NCBI RefSeq assembly: GCF_963082655.1
Contig: NC_081552.1
Location: 120,640,907 to 120,704,906, forward strand
From: Stomoxys calcitrans
Taxonomy: Eukaryota > Arthropoda > Insecta > Diptera > Muscidae
Length of the DNA stretch: 64,000 nt
Direction: 5' to 3'
Below the pieces are notes generated by a model, which was given only the letters and a program-made list of their open reading frames with translations, did not search any database and was not told where the DNA came from. Position numbers and translations under genes: made by a program. Below, one piece after another: positions 33,274-43,616 of this stretch (the first letter of the stretch is position 1; each line of letters starts with the position of its first letter).

Positions 33274-34462
33274 TATACCCTCCACCATAAGATGGAGGGT
33301 ATACTAATTTTGTCATTATGTTTGTAACTACTCGAAATATTCGTCTGAGACCCCATAAAGTATATATATTCTTGATCGTCGTGACATTTTATGTCGATCT
33401 AGCCATGTTCGTTCGTCCGTCCGTCCGTCCGTCTGTCTGTCTGTCGAAAGCACGCTAACTTCCGAAGGAGTAAAGCTAGCCGCTTGAAATTTTGCACAAA
33501 TACTTCTTATTAGTGTAGGTCGGTTGGTATTGTAAATGGGCCATATCGGTCCCTGTTTTGATATAGCTGTCACATAAACCGATCTTGGGTCTTGACTTCT
33601 TGAGCCTCCAGAGGGCGCAATTCTTATCCGATTTGAATGAATTTTGGCATTAAGTGTTTTGTTATGATATCCAACAACTGTGCCAAGTATGGTTCAAATC
33701 GGTCCATAACCTGGTATAGCTGCCATATAAACCGATCTTGGGTCTTGGGTTCTTGAGCCTCTAGAGAGCGCAATTCTTACCCGAATGGAATGAAATTTCG
33801 CACGACGTGTTTTGTTATAATATCCAACAATTGTGCAAAGTATGGTTGAAATCGGTCCATAACCTGATATAGCTACCATGTAAACCGATCTTGGGTCTTG
33901 ACTTCTAGAGCCTCTAGAGTGCGCAATTCTTATCCGATTGGAATCAAATTTCGCACGACGTGTTTTGTCATGATATCCAACAACTATGCCAAGAATGGTT
34001 CAAATCGGTCTATTACCTGATATAGCTGTCATATAAACCGATCTTGGGTCTTGACTTCTTGAGCCTCTAGAGGGCGCAATTCTTATCCGATTTCAATGAA
34101 TTTTGGCACGACGTGTTTTGTTATGATATCCAACAACTGTGCCAAGTATGGTTAAAATCGGTGCATAACCTGATATAGCTGTCATATAAACCGATCTATG
34201 ATCCTGACTACTTGAGCCTCTAGAGGTCGCAATTATTATCCGATTTGCCTGAAATTTTGTACGACGGATTCTCTCATGACCATCAACATACGTGTTTATT
34301 ATGGTCTGAATCGGTCTATAGCCCGATATAGCTCCCATATAAATCGATCTCTCTATTTTACTTCTTGAGCCCCCAAAGGGCGCAATTCTTATTCGAATTG
34401 GCTGACATTTAACACCGGTATATAAGATTCGGCCCGGCCGAACTTAGCACGCTTTTACTTGT
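33274..34462 (+). mobile_element. HINE-A, complete with a short deletion
   Basis: It follows the previous HINE-A head to tail after four T bases. TATACCCTCCACCATAAG, core, GTCY tract and about five units are normal. The 3' part lacks about 150 bp between 'GACATTTAACACCGG' and TATATAAGATTCGGCCC, so the inverted subterminal repeat is lost while the hairpin and ACTTGT remain. Confidence 0.87.
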
Positions 34463-34867
34463 TTTTGTTAAAATGGTAAATTCTGTTAAATCAGGTTTGA
34501 GTTTTGATATTGTATTTTGTCTTAAAGAATTTCAATTGATTATTAAAAGTCGTATCAAATTTTAAAGATGTTGTATTTAAAAAGTGAACTTCTGTATATG
34601 TTGCAGTTTTCTTATTAAATTGGCTGGAATGTGCTGGTACATTTAATAACACCTCACCCCCTGGAAAGGACGTGGGAGCTCCAATATTAACCAAGTAAGT
34701 GTTAAACTGTTATACTCATACTCAACAAAGCAAACAAATTAATTTTTCAGAGAGTGGAGAGGTAACCCGTTATCTCTCTCTGTGAATTTATGTCAGATTA
34801 AATATTTTTCTTTTAAATTTACTTAACTATGATTTAAATCATTCCTGATCATTTTTAAATCGGATAT
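34463..34867. other. Unassigned region
   Basis: About 400 bp with no repeat signature that I recognise. A minus-strand frame of 67 codons (34491-34694) starts near Met-Val-Asn-Ile-Gly-Ala-Pro, but has no homologue known to me and its second half is AT-rich. It could be unique host DNA. Confidence 0.35.
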
Positions 34868-35310
34868 TTTGTATGTTGGCTACTTTTATAGATCCCGGCT
34901 TCCAGGAATCAAGAAGTCAAATCGGAAGATCGGTTTATATGGGAGTTATAACAGTTTTAGCCAAATCGGACAAAAATTTTTGCCTTCAAGGTCTCAAGAA
35001 GTCAAATCGGGAGATCAGCTTATATGGAAGCTATATCAGGTTATAGACCGATTTGGACCCTACTTGACACAGTTGTTGGAAGTCATAACGGAACACTAGC
35101 ATCAAAATTTAAGTCACATGGGACGAAAATTGTGGCTTCCAGGGGCTCAAGAAAGTCATATCGGGAGATCGGTTTATATGGGCGCTATATCCAAATCTGA
35201 GCCGATATGGCCCATCCAACGACCCAACTACCTATATCAATAGTAAGAATCAGTGTAAAATTTTAAGCGGCTACCTTTACGCGTTCGACAGCAATCATGA
35301 TTTCGCTATA
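34868..35310 (-). mobile_element. Old HINE-like relic
   Basis: Array phrases such as 'AAGATCGGTTTATATGGGAG', 'ATAGACCGATTTGGACCCTA' and 'GACACAGTTGTTGGAAGTCA' identify HINE-A ancestry, with heavy divergence. Neither terminus nor a GTCY tract survives. Confidence 0.65.
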
Positions 35311-36290
35311 AATAAACTAGTATCCCGGTAATCTGCTTCGCTACCCCCGTTTCCGAAAATCAGGGTGGTCACTCATTTGATAAGATTATAAAGTTTTGTA
35401 ATAATTGCGTATAACATTTCAGAAATCTGTTACCTTCTGCAAAGAAGTACCTAATAGTACCAAGACTAACAGAACACCGGAAAATTCATTTAGTCGCCCA
35501 ATATATATTGTCGAGGTATAAATGAATCCCAACTTTGAGCGCTTTACCTCAATTCGTAAAGGAAGTATCATTTTGTAAGTTTTAGTATCGATTTGTACGA
35601 TTTTGAAAAACAATTTCTAGTCTCCCAAAATTTAAAGTCTAGTCTAGCTGTATCCCAATTTTGAGAGCTTAAGTTTACTCTGTAAAAAAAGTACCATTTT
35701 TTATGTTTAAGTACCTAAATATACGAATACAAAATATCTTCTAGTTTCCCAATGATTCTTTCAAGGTTCCAATTACATTACAATAAGCACGTGTTCTTCT
35801 ATATAGATTATTTAGTCACCCGCCTATCCATTTTTAAAGAAAGTACCAATTTTGGTACCAAAATGTGTGAATTTTCAATAAATCATTTAGTCACCAATCA
35901 TATAAGTTGTATGAACATGGTAAATTTAAGATCTCTAGCTCGTCTTTGAAGAATATATCAATGGTACCAATTTTGATACCAAAATGTGCAAATGGTGAAA
36001 AAATGATTTAGCCGCCCATTAGTTGTACCAACATGCCAAAATTTAGACCTCCATCCACCTCCAAAATTTAGAGCTCCATCTGAACAGAAAGTACAAAATG
36101 GTAACAATTTTGGTACCAAAATATTCAAATATTTCTCAGCCTTACCTACATGCCAAATTTTAGACCTCTAGCTCAATCTGCACAGAAAGTACCAAATGGC
36201 ACCAATATTGGTACCTAACTGTACGAATTGTAAAATGATCATAGTCTCTCATCATATTTTCATATTTTTTCAACATTGGTTTAAACAGCT
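35311..36290. repeat. HINE-D-like repeat with a Rep-C-like start
   Basis: It begins ACTAGTATCCCGGTAATCTG followed by CTTCGCTACCCCC, similar in layout to the Rep-C start. Then come many units of about 80-90 bp with 'AAAGTACCAATTTTGGTACC', 'AAAATGTGCAAAT' and 'GACCTCTAGCTC'. No coding frame is credible. Confidence 0.6.
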
Positions 36291-37120
36291 CAAACACGTT
36301 TCGTGTTTTGTTTCACTGTCAAACATCTTCAGTTTGGTCTATAATTTAACCATGAATCGTCTTACAAACGAACAACGCTTGCAAATTATTGAATTTTATT
36401 ATCAAAATGGGCCCTGTTAAGCTTCATCCATTGGGCGAAGAAGCTAATTTTTGGCTCATTTGGTACGTAAATAAGCAGAATTGTCGATTTTTGAGTGAAG
36501 ATCAGCCAGAAGCATTACAAATGCTACCAATGCATCCGGAAAAAGTTTGGTGCGTTTTATGGGCTGGTGGCATCATTGGACCGTACTTCTTTAAAGATGA
36601 TGCGAATCGTAACGTAACTGTATATGGTAAGCGCTATCGTGAAATGATATCCAAGTTTTGTTTTGCCCAAAATGCTAGAGCTTGACTAGCATGACATGTG
36701 GTTTCAATAGAACGTGTGGTTTCACATGCCACACAGCGCACGTGTCAATGGACTTATTGAGAGGCGAGTTCGGTAAACAATTTATATCACGTCTAGATCA
36801 TGCGATTTAACGCTTTTAGTCTGTTTTTTTTTTTGGCTATGTTAAGTCTCATGTATAAACAGATAAGCCCGCTTCAATTGATGCATTGGAAGACAACATT
36901 GGAGCATTTATTCGTTAGATACCGGCTGAAATGTTGGAAGGAGTGTGCCAAAATTGGACTAAGCGGATGGTCATTTGAGGCCAAGTCACGGTTATCATTT
37001 GCATGAAATACCATCGATTCAAATAAAGATTTCATCAATTTTTTTGAATTTTTGTGTTTTTTTTTTTTTTTGAAAAACTTCCCTCTAGCTCTTAAAAAAT
37101 CACTTGTTAAGTCAATAAAA
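36291..37120 (+). pseudogene. Mariner-type transposase relic, longer copy
   Basis: The leader TTCAGTTTGGTCTATAATTTAACC is followed by MNRLTNEQRLQIIEFYYQNG (from 36351), the start of the DNA-binding region. A large deletion leads into GEEANFWLIWYVNKQNC, then MLPMHPEKVW and GGIIGPYFFKDDANRNVTV. Decayed pieces of the C-terminal half (NGLIERRVR at about 36745) and the trailing region to about 37110 complete it. Stops and frameshifts are frequent. The arrangement matches the relic at 14.7 kb, so both come from one old autonomous family related to the one that produced the MITEs. Confidence 0.82.
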
Positions 37121-37184
37121 TTAACATAACCTGTGTAGGTATAGTAGTGACAAAAATTTATTAAGATTTGCACTGCACTATATA

Positions 37185-37790
37185 AAGGGTGATTTTTTTG
37201 AGGTTAGGATTTTCATGCATTAGTATTTGACAGATCACGTGGGATTTCAGACATGGTGTCAAAGAGAAAGATGCTCAGTATGCTTTGACATTTCATCATG
37301 AATAGACTTACTAACGAGCAACGCTTGCAAATCATTGAATTTTATTACCAAATCAGTGTTCGGTTCGAAATGTGTTCAAATTTTGACAAATTTTGTTCAG
37401 CGATGAGGCTCATTTCTGGTTGAATGGCTACGTAAATAAGCAAAATTGCCGCATTTGGAGTGAAGAGCAACCAGAAGCCGTTCAAGAACTGCCCATGCAT
37501 CCCGAAAAATGCACTGTTTGGTGTGGTTTGTACGCTGGTGGAATCATTGGACCGTATTTTTTCAAAGATGCTGTTGGACGCAACGTTACGGTGAATGAAC
37601 ATATTTCGAACCGAACACTGATTTTGGTAATAAAATTCAATGATTTGCAAGCGTTGCTCGTTAGTAAGTCTATTCATGATGAAATGTCAAAGCATACTGA
37701 GCATCTTTCTCTTTGACACCATGTCTGAAATCCCACGTGATCTGTCAAATACTAATGCATGAAAATCCTAACCTCAAAAAAATCACCCTT
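37185..37790. mobile_element. Fold-back mariner MITE, copy 2
   Basis: TA flanks both sides and the ends are AAGGGTGATTTTTTTGAGG and its complement. The order of the centre is reversed relative to copies 1, 3 and 5, so FSDEAHFWLNGYVNKQ reads on the plus strand. Because the arms are inverted copies of each other this equals insertion in the opposite orientation. It differs from the others by only a few bases, including one missing A in the left arm. Confidence 0.92.
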
Positions 37791-37997
37791 TAGTACTAAA
37801 ATGAAGCACACCCTGTGTTTGTTCGGTTAAATATCCTGCTTATAGATATATGATTCTGAGCTGGTGGATATGTCGATGCTAAACTAGTAACATATAAGTG
37901 GAACCTCTGTTAACTATTTTAATTCGCTGTTAACATAACTCTCAGATAATGTGTTTGGGTTTGAGAAGCAATGCTTTGATGAATTTCCGATTTTCAT
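37791..37997. other. Unassigned spacer
   Basis: About 200 bp between a MITE and a HINE-A relic; no signature seen. Confidence 0.3.
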
Positions 37998-38483
37998 TAT
38001 ACCGTCCACCATAAGATGGGGGTATACTTATTTCGTATTCTTGATCGTCATTACATTTTAAGTCGATCTAGCCATGTCCGTACATCCGTCCGTCTGACTG
38101 CCGAAAGCACGCTAACTTTCGAAGGAGTTAAGCTAGGCGCTTGAAATTGTGCACAAATACTTCTAACTAGGGTAGGTCTGTTGGGATTATAAATGGGCCA
38201 AATTGGTCTATGTTTTGATATAGCTGCCATATAATCCGATTATGGGTCTTGTCTTCTTTGCATGACGTGTTTTGTTGTGACTTCCAACTACTGTGTTAAG
38301 TATGGTTCGAATCGCTTCATAACCTGATATAGCTGCCATAGAAACCTATCATGGATCTTGACTTCTTGAGCCTCTAGAGGGCGAAATTCTTATTCGATTT
38401 GGATGAAATTGTACAGCGGCTTCTCCCATTACCTTCAACATACCCGTCAAATATGGTCTGAATCGGTCAATAGCCTGATACAG
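37998..38483 (+). mobile_element. HINE-A relic, left part of an interrupted copy
   Basis: TATACCGTCCACCATAAGATGG starts a diverged HINE-A with a reduced GTCC tract and array units up to 'CAATAGCCTGATACAG'. It resumes at 43300 beyond the LTR element with 'ATATAGCTCCCATATAAACC'. In intact copies these two phrases adjoin, so the LTR element inserted here. Confidence 0.82.
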
Positions 38484-38906
38484 ACTTTTATTTGCGGAAA
38501 AACTTTGGCTAAAAAAAAGGCGTTTGGTGTGGTTTGGAATTATAACTTGCTTTCTTTATTTTTCACTAGGCTTATATACTAAAATTTTATTTATTGCTGC
38601 ATTTTCGTTGTTGGAAATGCAGCTGAAAAGAAAATACAGTTTAAAGCTAATATTAATATTTAAGTAAACAATTCTTTGGAAATTTGTCTGGAATAAAATG
38701 TAGAACAATTCTTATTGTTGCAATTTTGTTTATTGCTGCATTTGGAAATGCAGCTGGAAAGAAAATACAGTTTAAAGCTAATATTAATATTTAAGTAAAC
38801 AATTCTTTGGAAATTTGTTTGAAATAATAAAATGTGGAACGATTCTTATCAAGGGAATAATGGGAGACACTATCGTTGAGGGGAACTAGTAGGTGATACT
38901 ATAACA
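38484..38906 (-). repeat. 3' LTR
   Basis: About 423 bp, nearly the same as the LTR at 42875-43299. On the minus strand it runs from TGTTATAGTATCACC to GCAAATAAAAGT. A 131-bp stretch is repeated inside ('GGAAATGCAGCTG' at 38613 and 38744), which may duplicate transcription-control sequence. The few differences from the other LTR point to a fairly recent insertion. Confidence 0.9.
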
Positions 38907-38918
38907 CCCCCACCGCTA
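38907..38918 (-). promoter_or_regulatory. Polypurine tract-like site
   Basis: The minus strand reads TAGCGGTGGGGG directly before TGTTATAG at the LTR edge. Such a tract primes plus-strand DNA synthesis in LTR elements. Confidence 0.7.
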
Positions 38919-38949
38919 GTTTGAGGCTCCGACGAAACTATATTATTCT

Positions 38950-39271
38950 TATTCCATTGTTTATAATATTTTCATCTTTTAATTGTACTCTTGTTACGTA
39001 TGTGTTCTTATTCTTAATGATGTATGTATATAAAAATAACTAAGATACAAATTGATACAATAATAGAGACATCGATGCCAAAACTTGTAATTTTTGTGTT
39101 CTTATCTTATACAATCTTATACAATGCTTGTTTCAATGTTTCTTCATATTCTATTTGTTTTAAATATAATGATTCAATTTTTATGTCGGCTAGAGTTGTG
39201 TTACTATTTTCTTTAATTTTTGTTATAAGGTTTGGTAGGATAAATTTATCGTGTATTTTTATTTTAATATC
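38950..39271 (-). pseudogene. env C-terminal remnant, frame-shifted
   Basis: Minus-strand frames beyond the stop of the env fragment at 39272 contain a stretch resembling the end of an errantivirus envelope protein. It includes a hydrophobic membrane-span-like run near 39030-39070. Frameshift and stop changes separate it from the rest. The plus-strand frame over 39024-39275 is its shadow. Confidence 0.5.
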
Positions 39272-39826
39272 CTAAAAAGTTTTATTTAATGTGTTTATTT
39301 CACAATTTTCGAATTTGATCAAAAAGTTGCCGGTAATTCTCACTTTGGCTTTGTTACAGTTATGAGTTATTTTATTGTTAAAGTTTTTAAGAATTAGTAT
39401 TCCCGGAATGATTTCGGTTACTTCTTGTTTATTTGATGGTTGCATTTTACAATTAGCTTCCTCGAATTTCAGTATGTTGTTCAAGCAATTGTCTTTGATT
39501 TTAATTAGGTTTCTTTTCAGGTTATCTTTAATGTAATTACTATAAACGTTACTTTCTAGATCTATGAGTACGTCAGAATAATTAAGCTGTATGGATCTGT
39601 TATTCTTATCAGGGATTGGTACGAATGTTACCGTGGATAGAGGATCTTTTGAAAAATGTGGAATGGAAAGAATTATGATAACGTTGTTATCGTGGAGTGC
39701 TATGGTTACTTTAATGTTGGTGTAACTGTCAAAGTCTGTAATTAGGTTAAGTTCGGTTTGAGTAAGAATATCTGTAGGAATTATTCCTAGTTTGCTGGAA
39801 AAGATAATTTGTCCGATGTCATCCAC
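39272..39826 (-). pseudogene. env middle/C-terminal half (errantivirus-like)
   Basis: An open frame of 184 codons without its natural start, rich in Asn, Ile and Lys, with several cysteines near its end (a C-K-M and two later C residues). In errantiviruses this region is the ectodomain of an F-type fusion glycoprotein carried at the cell or particle surface. It is separated from the upstream env part by the MITE at 39877-40483. Identification rests on position, composition and the neighbouring furin-site fragment. Confidence 0.65.
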
Positions 39827-39876
39827 ATGTTGCCGTAAAAGTGAGATATCGTTGTTGATCTGGTATATGTGTTCTA

Positions 39877-40483
39877 AAGGGTGATTTTTTTGAGGTTAGG
39901 ATTTTCATGCATTAGTATTTGACAGATCACGTGGGATTTCAGACATGGTGTCAAAGAGAAAGATGCTCAGTATGCTTTGACATTTCATCATGAATAGACT
40001 TACTAACGAGCAACGCTTGCAAATCATTGAATTTTATTACCAAAATCAGTGTTCGGTTCGAAATATGTTCATTCACCGTAACGTTGCGTCCAACAGCATC
40101 TTTGAAAAAATACGGTCCAATGATTCCACCAGCGTACAAACCACACCAAACAGTGCATTTTTCGGGATGCATGGGCAGTTCTTGAACGGCTTCTGGTTGC
40201 TCTTCACTCCAAATGCGGCAATTTTGCTTATTTACGTAGCCATTCAACCAGAAATGAGCCTCATCGCTGAACAAAATTTGTCAAAATTTGAACACATTTC
40301 GAACCGAACACTGATTTTGGTAATAAAATTCAATGATTTGCAAGCGTTGCTCGTTAGTAAGTCTATTCATGATGAAATGTCAAAGCATACTGAGCATCTT
40401 TCTCTTTGACACCATGTCTGAAATCCCACGTGATCTGTCAAATACTAATGCATGAAAATCCTAACCTCAAAAAAATCACCCTT
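39877..40483. mobile_element. Fold-back mariner MITE, copy 3 (inside env)
   Basis: TA lies at 39875-39876 and 40484-40485. The arms of about 195 bp and the 217-bp centre are as in copy 1 and in the same orientation. It breaks the env remnant, so it is younger than the LTR element. Confidence 0.93.
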
Positions 40484-41077
40484 TATAAAGGTTATTTCTT
40501 CTTCCATGGTTGAGATTTTATTCCCTATAATATTTTTGAGTTTCGTTAAGTAGTTTCCAATAATGTTCTGCTGGTAGTTTATGTGATTGGTTATATTCTG
40601 GATTTGAGAGTTCATTATATTGCTTATATACGTTAAGTTATTAATTTTGTCTGTTAAATTGTTATCGTTCGCTCGCAGCAGCTGAATGGTCTCATTAATT
40701 TGTTTTTCGTCGTCGCTGTCCATTGTGCCAGCAATAATTTTTAAGCCTTTGCCTAGGATATTTAAGAGAGCCCGTTTCTTTCGAAAATGTGGGTTGAGGT
40801 TTTCTATTTTTGCCTTTAATAGCATAAAATTTTTGTTTACTGTATCTAGTAACCTTTTTGATTCGGTATTTGATGTTTTTAAAATGCCAATATTAGTTTT
40901 GATTATTTCTAATGTTCGTTCGTATTCTGTGGTGTTTATTATCTTAATAATAGTGTAATATCTTGGTATAGTGTTCAATGGTTTTGGTTTCTCCTGTCTT
41001 GATTGGTATGTATCCGTTATTGGTTGATAGGTCTTGTATGTCGAGGGTTTGGGCCTTGGTTGCTGTAGTAAATGCAA
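40484..41077 (-). pseudogene. env N-terminal half with furin-type site (errantivirus-like)
   Basis: The frame carries Arg-Lys-Lys-Arg at about 40772-40783, followed by a small-residue hydrophobic stretch (ALLNILGKGLKIIAG) typical of the fusion peptide of baculovirus F-like envelope proteins. Asn-rich helical sequence with several N-x-T/S sites comes next. In the family, host furin cuts at this site. The first 40 or so codons seem to be a shadow, since a signal-peptide-like stretch lies in another frame; a frameshift is therefore likely. The frame is cut by the MITE. Confidence 0.75.
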
Positions 41078-41098
41078 CCATTATTATGATCCAGTTAA

Positions 41099-41824
41099 TC
41101 ATTTTGAAATTTGGTTGTTGATGGTTTCTTCCGTGATTTGGGAATGGTTGTTGATGGTTTCTTCCGTGATTTGGGAATGGTTGTTGGAATTTTTTCGTTT
41201 ACTAGATTGTGCGTTGGGCTGTGCTCTATTTTCATTGTTTCCGGTGTATGCGTAGCCGGCTTGAAATAATATGTCCATGGCCTGTTCCAAGTCTCCTGGG
41301 TTCCTACAGAACAGGATGGATTTCATAGGCTCAGGAATTTTGCTTTTAAAAATGTTTAAAGCGGTGTGTTTATTATTAATCGCACTTTGCCTAGTTGCTT
41401 CACCTTCTCCTAGTATAACTACCAGTTTGTTGTTTAGTCTGTGTAATTTGTCCTTTACGTCATTATAGAAGTCTAGTGTGTTCGTCCTGAAAGTCACACT
41501 CCTTAATTCGTCGAAAAGTTCTTCACTAGAACGTCTGTCCCCAAAATTGTTTTGCAACATGTTTCTTATGTCAGTCCATGAAATCGTGTGGCAGTTTATC
41601 TCTATTGCCTGCCTAGCTTTTCCTTTGAGTTTGGACTTTATAATGTCGGAGAAAAGTAATTGGGACAATTCGTCGTATGTGCGTAAGTGTGGGTAAATTC
41701 GGTCAACGAGGGTAGTAAAAGTCTGTAAGTTTTTTGAATCCCCATAGAACTCCGGTAAGTTGTTTAAGTATTTTAGTGGGTCTATGGTTAGTCTGTTAAT
41801 CTGATTTTCGGCCTGTTCTGACAT
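41099..41824 (-). pseudogene. gag remnant of the LTR element
   Basis: A 241-codon frame from ATG at 41824. It has LPEFYGDSKNLQTFTTLVDR near residues 24-43, then a capsid-like helical region with LKGKARQAIE and FDELRSVTFR, and a tail with NPGDLEQAMDILFQAGYAYTG. These fit gypsy-group Gag capsid proteins, which build the particle. The last 25 residues hold an 11-residue motif (NNHSQITEETI) twice, made by a 33-bp tandem repeat at about 41112-41177. No zinc-knuckle nucleocapsid follows. It may be an intact capsid frame in an element that has lost everything up to env. Confidence 0.75.
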
Positions 41825-41886
41825 TTTAGTTACTGATTTTCCTTTATATTTTGGGCTATAGTCCTGTTTTGTTTTTTTTTTTTTGT

Positions 41887-42108
41887 TTAATTACGTCTAA
41901 AATATTGTCTGAGTTTCTTTCTCAAAATGCGTCTGTTTCTGTTACTTCCTATGTTACGAATGTAATGTTCTGTTCTTTCGTCAGTCAGGTATCCATCATT
42001 CGATTCAATCCCTGAGTCAAGTTCTAATGCTGTCGACCCGTTATTAGGGCTTCTTGGTATGTATTCAAAGTCTGATGGGTACTCTGATAATGAGTCACTA
42101 TCGCTCAT
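41887..42108 (-). CDS. Small leader ORF upstream of gag, function unknown
   Basis: A 73-codon frame between the primer site and gag. The first half is acidic and Ser-rich (MSDSDSLSEYPSDFEYIPRS); the end is basic (NRNRRILRKKLRQYFRR). I do not recognise it. The charge split and its placement 62 bp before the gag start codon are compatible with an accessory or upstream frame, but it could be chance. Confidence 0.4.
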   Translation of the reverse strand: MSDSDSLSEYPSDFEYIPRSPNNGSTALELDSGIESNDGYLTDERTEHYIRNIGSNRNRRILRKKLRQYFRRN

Positions 42109-42857
42109 AGAAGAGGGGAAAAAAAAATTTCGACAATTGCTTGTGGGGAATTATTTTCCTACACGATTTTTTCACAAAGGTATGTTAAATATTTTCTTAT
42201 AAAATATACAAATTATTCTTAATTATACATTTCTAGAGATAGTCTTACTTTGAAATTTGGTTGTTGGTGCTAAGGATTGCGGGTTCACTTTCTTCTTAGT
42301 AGTAGGGTCTTCCACGGTGCAGTTCTCGGCATATTAGCTTGTTGGTACTGTTATTTCTCAGTTTTTTATTTTGTTCCGTTTGGTTTTTAGTTATGTTTAA
42401 GGATATATTTTATAGTTTTTTTATTTTTGATTTTAACTTTGTTAAATTTTGAGTCCGTAAAATTGTAAATTATGTTGTACGGACATTTATATCGTTTCTT
42501 TGAAGTTTATAATTCACTATAGTGTTCGAAGAAATATCCTTTTTTTCACTAGGTTTTCTTCTGACACAAGGATGTTCACCAAAAGGATAGATCTTTATAT
42601 CCTTTCTGGTTCCACTAATTTGTACGTCGCAAGTGTTTGAAAGAATAAATCTTTTTATCCTCTCTCTTTTCACTAATATTTTTTAGTCACAGGGATATTT
42701 CTTAATATCCTTTATACTTTTTCCTTCATGAACATTTGTGTATCCTTTAATCTTATAAAGGATATTTCGAATACCGCACTAAGGATTAAAATCCTAGTTC
42801 TATCACGCACAATAAAATCTGTTTTATTATTTTTTACGTTGGATAGGACTTTGCGGA
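42109..42857 (-). other. Leader region of the LTR element
   Basis: About 750 bp of AT-rich sequence between primer site and the leader ORF, with repeated 'AGGATATAAAG'-like phrases (42540, 42600, 42660, 42710, 42765). These could be degenerate short repeats. The frames here are not convincing. Confidence 0.5.
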
Positions 42858-42875
42858 ATCCTACCGACTGCGCCA
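42858..42875 (-). promoter_or_regulatory. Primer binding site, tRNA-Ser type
   Basis: The minus strand reads TGGCGCAGTCGGTAGGAT directly inside the LTR edge, overlapping its last base. This is complementary to the 3' end of insect tRNA-Ser, the primer known for the 17.6/297/tom group. It would start minus-strand DNA synthesis. Confidence 0.85.
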
Positions 42876-43299
42876 CTTTTATTTGCGGAAAAACTTTGGC
42901 TAAAAAAAAAAGACGTTTGGTGTGGTTTGGAATTATAACTTGCTTTCTTTATTTTTCACTAGGCTTATATACTAAAATTTTGTTTATTGCTGCATTTTCG
43001 TTGTTGGAAATGCAGCTGAAAAGAAAATACAGTTTAAAGCTAATATTAATATTTAAGTAAACAATTCTTTGGAAATTTGTCTGGAATAAAATGTAGAACA
43101 ATTCTTATTGTTGCAATTTTGTTTATTGCTGCATTTGGAAATGCAGCTAGAAAGAAAATGCAGTTTAAAGCTAATATTAATATTTAAGTAAACAATTCTT
43201 TGGAAATTTGTTTGAAATAATAAAATGTGGAACGATTCTTATCAAGGGAATAATGGGAGACACTATCGTTGAGGGGAACTAGTAGGTGATACTATAACA
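42875..43299 (-). repeat. 5' LTR
   Basis: About 425 bp, matching 38484-38906 with two extra A bases in a poly-A run and a few substitutions. It has the same internal 131-bp repeat. As the 5' LTR in minus orientation it would carry the promoter, but no TATA element stands out clearly. Confidence 0.9.
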
Positions 43300-43616
43300 A
43301 TATAGCTCCCATATAAACCTATCTACCTATTTGATTTATTGAGCTTCTAAAGGGCCCTATTCTTATCCGAATTGACTGAAATATTACCCAATGACTTCTA
43401 CTATGGTCTTCAACATTCTTCTTCAGATCTTCAACATTCAATTCAATTACGGTCCGAATCGGACCATAACTTAAAACAGTTTCAATAGCATAGCACTTCT
43501 TATCCGTTATCCTTTGTTTGCTTAAAAAGAGATATTGGGCAAAGAATTCAACAAATACGATGCATGATGGAGGGTATATAAGATTCGGCCCGGCCGAAAT
43601 TAGCACGCTTCTACTC
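43300..43616 (+). mobile_element. HINE-A relic, right part of the interrupted copy
   Basis: It continues 37998-38483 from 'ATATAGCTCCCATATAAACC' to GATGGAGGGTATATAAG, the TTCGGCCCGGCCGAA hairpin and TAGCACGCTTCTACT. The hairpin is perfectly kept although the rest is diverged. Confidence 0.82.

Larger units (their letters stand above)
38484..43299 (-). mobile_element. Errantivirus-like (gypsy group) LTR element lacking pol
   Basis: Two near-identical LTRs bound an internal region with, on the minus strand, a tRNA-Ser-type primer site, a leader with a small frame, a gag remnant and env remnants. A purine-rich tract lies beside the other LTR. Errantiviruses are insect endogenous retroviruses of the gypsy group (17.6/297/tom type use tRNA-Ser). 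No protease, reverse transcriptase, RNase H or integrase sequence is visible: gag ends 21 bp from the start of the env remnant. Flanks read ATACAG (38478-38483) and ATATAG (43300-43305), a possible short target duplication with one difference. The element is defective and would depend on others to move. Confidence 0.88.

Noticed and set aside
34491..34694. 67-codon minus-strand frame as a host exon
   Set aside because: The Pro/Gly-containing start looks protein-like, but there are no clear splice sites, no homologue known to me, and the rest is AT-rich. It was left as unassigned.
39024..41696. Plus-strand frames at 39024, 40686, 41034, 41271 and 41478 as genes
   Set aside because: All are antisense to the gag and env remnants, which have family-like motifs on the minus strand.
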